From the NCBI GenBank assembly GCA_016702645.1, contig JADJDP010000031.1:1-61235 (forward strand): 61,235 bases of DNA, read 5' to 3'. This document shows positions 57,453 to 61,235 of the stretch, in pieces. Source of the DNA: Flavobacteriales bacterium. Its GTDB lineage: Bacteria; Bacteroidota; Bacteroidia; Flavobacteriales_F; PHOS-HE28. The notes under the pieces are model-generated. The model was not told the origin of the DNA, ran no database searches, and saw nothing but the letters and a program-made list of their open reading frames with translations. How positions within the stretch are numbered: position 1 is the stretch's first letter; every line of letters begins with the position of its first letter. The translations under genes and the position numbers were made by a program.

Positions 57453-58490
57453 ATGGCCAAGCGCTCGAAGAAGTGGAGGGTTGTGGCGCTCTGTGTACTG
57501 TTGGGGATGGGTGCACTTGGCTATTGGGCATGGCATCGGATCAACGGGCCGGCCACCAAGTTCACGGAGGAGAACAGGGTGCTCTACATCGCAACCGGTG
57601 CCGACTTCCAGCGGGTCGTGGATAGCCTGAAGAAGTTGGAAGCCATCACGGACGAAGAGAGCTTCCGCTTCCTGTGCGAACGCAAAAAGTACACACAACG
57701 CATTCGTCCAGGTAGGTACCGAATTGCGCGAGGCATGAGCATGAACGCGCTCGTGAACATGCTGCGTGCAGGCGAACAGGAACCGGTGCGCGTCACTTTC
57801 TCCAACATCGATCACCTTCCGGAACTCGCTGGTCGCTTGGGAAGAAGCTTGGAACCGGATTCCATCGCGTTCCTGCAGGCGTTCCTCGATCCCTCACTTC
57901 AAGAAAAGGCAGGCCTTTCGAGCGAAACAGTGATCAGCTTGTTCATCCCGAACACCTACGAGTTCTGGTGGACCACCACACCTGCGGGCTTCATTGAGCG
58001 CATGAGGCTCGAACACGAGGATTTCTGGGATCAGGAGCGCCGCCAAAAGGCCCGGGCCCACGGCCTCTCACCTGCGGAGGTCGCCACACTGGCATCCATC
58101 GTTCAGGCAGAGACCATGAAAGCAGTTGACGCGCCGCAGATCGCTGGGGTGTATTTGAACCGACTGCGCATCGGCATGCCGTTACAGGCGGACCCTACGC
58201 TCAAGTTCGCATTGGGGCTGGATACGTTGAACCGGATACTGGACCGGGACAAGGACGTGGTTTCACCCTACAACACGTACAAGAACCGCGGGCTTCCTCC
58301 CGGGCCCATCAATATGCCTGAGCCGCGCTTCATCGATGCCGTGCTGGACGCGCCGGAAAGCGACTACCTCTACTTCTGCGCTCGCGCGGACCTGAGCGGC
58401 CATAGCGACTTCGCTCGAACGTATGAGCAACACTTGGTGAACGCCCGACGCTACCAACGCGCGCTCAACGAAAGGAAGATATACCGCTGA
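57453..58490 (+). CDS. mltG: Endolytic murein transglycosylase MltG
   Basis: Intact, 345 residues. Single N-terminal membrane helix (VVALCVLLGMGALGYWAW) with a periplasmic body. LysM-like region LYIATGADFQRVVDSLKKL and RPGRYRIARGMSMNALVNMLRAGEQEPV; YceG-domain landmarks FIPNTYEFWW, VATLASIVQAETMK (catalytic Glu220), IAGVYLNRLRIGMPLQADPTLKF, SPYNTYKNRGLPPGPINMPE and YLYFCARADLSGHSDFARTYEQH. It cuts nascent glycan strands and so sets their length. Translated right after dapF (three-base gap), linking precursor supply and strand release. Confidence 0.96.
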   Translation: MAKRSKKWRVVALCVLLGMGALGYWAWHRINGPATKFTEENRVLYIATGADFQRVVDSLKKLEAITDEESFRFLCERKKYTQRIRPGRYRIARGMSMNALVNMLRAGEQEPVRVTFSNIDHLPELAGRLGRSLEPDSIAFLQAFLDPSLQEKAGLSSETVISLFIPNTYEFWWTTTPAGFIERMRLEHEDFWDQERRQKARAHGLSPAEVATLASIVQAETMKAVDAPQIAGVYLNRLRIGMPLQADPTLKFALGLDTLNRILDRDKDVVSPYNTYKNRGLPPGPINMPEPRFIDAVLDAPESDYLYFCARADLSGHSDFARTYEQHLVNARRYQRALNERKIYR

Positions 58491-58499
58491 GCGGCCCGT

Positions 58500-58516
58500 G
58501 CGGCTATTTTCGCCGC
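58500..58516 (+). terminator. Weak hairpin between mltG and the phosphohexomutase gene
   Basis: GCGGC / GCCGC with loop TATTTTC, followed by CTCTTTC, 10 bases after the mltG stop. A short stem; it may be a weak terminator or attenuator. Confidence 0.25.
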
Positions 58517-58552
58517 CTCTTTCGGAGGACCACGTCCATCACACCATTAGTC

Positions 58553-59959
58553 ATGATCAAGATCAAGTTCGGCACCGACGGTTGGCGGGCCATCATCGCG
58601 GAGGAATTCACCGTGGACAATGTGGCACGTGTCAGCGTTGCCGTTGCCGAATGGGTGATCAAGAAGCACCCGGCCAACAAGCGGGTTGTGTTGGGTCATG
58701 ATTGCCGGTTCGCAGGTGAACTCTTCGCCACCACCGCGGCCAAGGTGTTCGTAAGCCGTGGCATCGAAGTGCACCTGGCGAAGGGTTTCGTGAGTACGCC
58801 CATGGTTTCATTGGGTGCGCAGCGGGTCAGCGCTGGGATGGGGGTTATTCTCACGGCGAGCCACAATCCCCCGAGCTACAACGGGTACAAATTGAAAGGC
58901 ATTCACGGCGGACCATTGGTGCCGGAGGAAGTGCAGGAGGTGGAGGACATGATCCCTGCTGTGCATGGGGTGGATCTTGCGAACATCGACCTTGAAGCAG
59001 CGCGGAAGAGCGGGTTGCTGCGCTCCATCGAGTTGGAGGACATGTACGTGGAGCATGTGGAGAAGAGCTTCGACATGAAAGCGATCCGGGGTTGTGGAAT
59101 GCGTTGGGGATATGATGCGATGTACGGGTCCGGGCAGAACGTGGTGCGTCGGATCCTGCCCGATGCAAGACTGCTCCACTGCGATTACAATCCCTCGTTC
59201 CATGGGCAGGCGCCCGAGCCGATCCACAAGAACCTCATCGAGTTCAGCGAGCTGATCAAGAAGGGCGGCATCGATTGCGGCTTGGCAACGGATGGTGATG
59301 CGGACCGCATTGGCCTCTACAATGGCCGTGGCGAGTTCATCGATTCGCACCACATCATCCTGCTGCTCATCCACTACCTGGTGAAGTACAAACAATTCAC
59401 CGGGAAGGTGGTGGTGGCCGTGAGCACAACCCCCAAGGTGAAGAAGCTGTGCGAGCACTACGGGCTCGAGTACCAGGTAACCAAGATCGGCTTCAAGTGG
59501 ATCTGCGGGATCATGATCACGGAGGATGTGCTACTGGGTGGCGAAGAGAGCGGCGGGATCGCGATAAAGGGACACATACCCGAACGCGATGGTATCTGGA
59601 TGGGCCTCACCATTTGGGAGTTCATGGCGAAGAGCGGTAAGACCCTGGACGAGCTCATCGCGGAAGTGTATGCCGTGGTGGGTTCCTTCGCTTATGAGCG
59701 CAATGACCTGCATATCAGCGAAGCGTTGAAACAGGAGGTGCTGAACAACTGCACCAATGGGAAGTACACGCGTTTCGGCGACTATGAAGTGCGACGCGTG
59801 GAGACCATTGACGGGTTCAAGTTCCACTTCGATAAGGAGCAGTGGCTCATGATCCGTGCGAGCGGTACGGAACCGGTCCTGCGTTGCTATGCGGAATCGG
59901 ATACGCTGGAGAACGCTCGTAGGATCCTGGCTGCGTGTCAGGGCGCGATCGGGGCCTGA
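58553..59959 (+). CDS. Phosphoglucomutase/phosphomannomutase family protein
   Basis: Intact, 468 residues. Four-domain alpha-D-phosphohexomutase: IKFGTDGWRAIIAEEFT (N-terminus), GVILTASHNPPSYNGYKL with phosphoserine Ser103, GLATDGDADRIGLYN (metal loop DGDADR), GGEESGGIAIKGHIPERDGI (sugar loop GEESGG) and MIRASGTEPVLRCYAES (phosphate-binding RASGTEP). Interconverts hexose 1- and 6-phosphates, supplying Glc-1-P or Man-1-P for nucleotide sugars used by the polysaccharide genes at the left end. The sugar loop with E-SGG is typical of PGM/PMM; the choice between glucose and mannose cannot be made. Its 3' end overlaps the convergent T9SS gene by 22 bases. Confidence 0.93.
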   Translation: MIKIKFGTDGWRAIIAEEFTVDNVARVSVAVAEWVIKKHPANKRVVLGHDCRFAGELFATTAAKVFVSRGIEVHLAKGFVSTPMVSLGAQRVSAGMGVILTASHNPPSYNGYKLKGIHGGPLVPEEVQEVEDMIPAVHGVDLANIDLEAARKSGLLRSIELEDMYVEHVEKSFDMKAIRGCGMRWGYDAMYGSGQNVVRRILPDARLLHCDYNPSFHGQAPEPIHKNLIEFSELIKKGGIDCGLATDGDADRIGLYNGRGEFIDSHHIILLLIHYLVKYKQFTGKVVVAVSTTPKVKKLCEHYGLEYQVTKIGFKWICGIMITEDVLLGGEESGGIAIKGHIPERDGIWMGLTIWEFMAKSGKTLDELIAEVYAVVGSFAYERNDLHISEALKQEVLNNCTNGKYTRFGDYEVRRVETIDGFKFHFDKEQWLMIRASGTEPVLRCYAESDTLENARRILAACQGAIGA

Positions 59960-61235
59960 GCCTTGATGAAGCGGCCGCGCGCCAGGGGCATGCCCTGTGC
60001 GTCCAGCAGTTCCAGCGAGTAATGCCCGTTGGGCAGTTCTGCGATGGATGCGGGAAGACGGCTCGCCGGAGATAAGCGCTTCGTGAACGCACCTTCCCGA
60101 CGCATCATGGACACAGCCGCACCGCACCACCTGAACGGGTCCAAGTGATGTGATCGCTCGCTGGGTTCGGGAAGATGATGGGCCCGCTCGTGGAGCGCAC
60201 CACAGCGATAGCGTTGGATAGATCCTCGTTCGCACTCAAGGTCCACCATGCGCAGCCTGTAGAAGGAAATGCCATCTGGTGCGCTGCGGTCCATGAAGTT
60301 GTAGGCCGTGGCTCGCTGGCTGTTTCCCATTGCGGTCACCTCGCCGACGGGCGCGAAGCGCAGGCCATCGTTACTGCGTTCGACGGTAAAATGATCGCTG
60401 CCCGTTTCGGAGCCGGTCGTCCACTGCAGGTGATTGCCTTCGGCCAGCGCCTCCCCCGCGGAAGTCGAGCAATTCCACCGGGAGGACCCCGATATCGCCC
60501 TAAGCCGGATGCGTAGCCATAGAACCACCGGCTGAAGCGCTGCCCATCGATCATCTTGTTCATGGGGTACTCTCGCGCACGCGCCACTTGTAGCGCAGGT
60601 GGGAGGGAACCTTGCTTACAAGTTCCTCGATCTCCACACCGCCCACGCCATGGTCCGTCCACGCAGGCCGATGGCCGCTGACGACACACTGTTGGTGATC
60701 GGCGCCGGAGAACGGCTGACCCTCGAAGACCACCTCCCAACGCAGACGGGCGCGGCTGCGTTGAATATGGCTGCGAGTGAGATGACCGATGCCGAAGAAA
60801 AGGACGTTCGCGAAATCGTTGCTGTTGGTGCTGAGCGGGCTGACCAGGTCTGGCAGGTATTGCCTTGTGCGGCGATCCCGGCTGCGTGCCTGGTTGCCAT
60901 TGAACACGTAGAAGCCACCCTCGCTAGCGAGTGTAGGAGAAGCGCTGGGGGCACCACCGATGATGTCGGAATAGCCATCGCCGTTCACGTCACCGCCACC
61001 CGCCACGCTCCATCCCATGTTGGCACCGACAGTGGTGCTCTCCTTCTGAGTTGGCCCCGATGCCGGTGGGACCTCCTTCCACCACCCAAAGTCGGCCTTC
61101 ATCGGCCTCGACATTGGTCACGTAAGGAACACCGATCACGTGTCCGGCATATCCATCGCCGTTCATCGCCGGCCTCGTTCATCGTGACCAAGTTGCGGAG
61201 TTGACGATGTTCGACTGGATGCGGTTTGCATTCCG
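59938..61235 (-). CDS. FG-GAP repeat protein with T9SS C-terminal domain (5' end outside window, frameshifted)
   Basis: C-terminal ~430 residues of a larger secreted protein. From the window edge inward: VNGDGYAGHVIGVPYVTNVEADEG and GANMGWSVAGGGDVNGDGYSDIIGGAP are FG-GAP (integrin-alpha-type) blades with DxNxDGxxD calcium loops. A non-repeat part follows, then NHLQWTTGSETGSDHFTVERSNDGLRFAPVGEV, a beta-sandwich that often precedes sorting domains, and a sorting-domain end (PNGHYSLELLDAQGMPLARGRFIK). Frame changes near 61040, 60900, 60570, 60490, 60190 and 60080. Type IX export and surface attachment are likely; ligand unknown. Confidence 0.65.

Overview
The window looks like a stretch of a moderately high-GC Bacteroidota genome, most likely Flavobacteriales. 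The evidence is several secreted proteins with type IX secretion (T9SS) sorting or gliding-type C-terminal domains, promoter-like TAnnTTTG boxes, a long-form GAPDH, a short primary sigma factor, a DUF6089 barrel, and almost no Shine-Dalgarno sequences. Genus cannot be decided from the sequence. Bases 1-19.7 kb and 46-52 kb carry very frequent single or double base indels that break otherwise well-conserved proteins, while 19.8-45 kb is almost clean. I treat most breaks as sequence errors and give whole-gene spans.

Layout. 1-12 kb: a polysaccharide cluster with family 2 and family 4 glycosyltransferases, a SAM methyltransferase, a hexapeptide acyltransferase, a WecB-type epimerase and an NAD-dependent sugar epimerase. 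A 162-bp MITE-like element sits exactly between two of these genes, and two head-to-head genes have both lost their 5' ends. 12-14.3 kb (minus): an MBOAT plus SGNH pair, the usual layout of an O-acetylation module. 14.4-17.6 kb (minus): a T9SS protein followed by three tandem paralogues with a tail-fibre-like stalk and a lectin-like Cys-rich end. 17.7-27.6 kb (plus): DUF4956-like membrane protein, CotH kinase, O-antigen-ligase-like protein, second CotH fused to a beta-helix, membrane-anchored phosphoesterase, UXS-like epimerase and asparagine synthase. This envelope-modification locus is the best candidate for a little-described system.

27.7-40.2 kb is housekeeping and envelope biogenesis: DUF6089 barrel, FabK/NMO-like enzyme, a gliding-type T9SS protein, guaB, a lone glycosyltransferase, three PpiC/SurA-type chaperones in a row and a MoxR ATPase. 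40.2-52 kb is a run of secreted T9SS-type proteins: a small protein, a beta-propeller, a lysyl oxidase with the expected copper and cofactor residues, and a ~2,300-residue repeat protein with nine 243-bp Ig-like repeats and sixteen ~117-bp Cys-rich repeats. 52.4-61.2 kb is again core: gap, rpoD, htrA (all minus), dapF, mltG, a phosphohexomutase (plus), and the 3' part of an FG-GAP T9SS protein (minus).

Taken together the genes describe the making, decoration and crosslinking of a cell surface: polysaccharide assembly and acetylation, extracytoplasmic phosphotransfer, periplasmic folding of outer-membrane and secreted proteins, and large secreted adhesins that could be substrates for a secreted lysyl oxidase.
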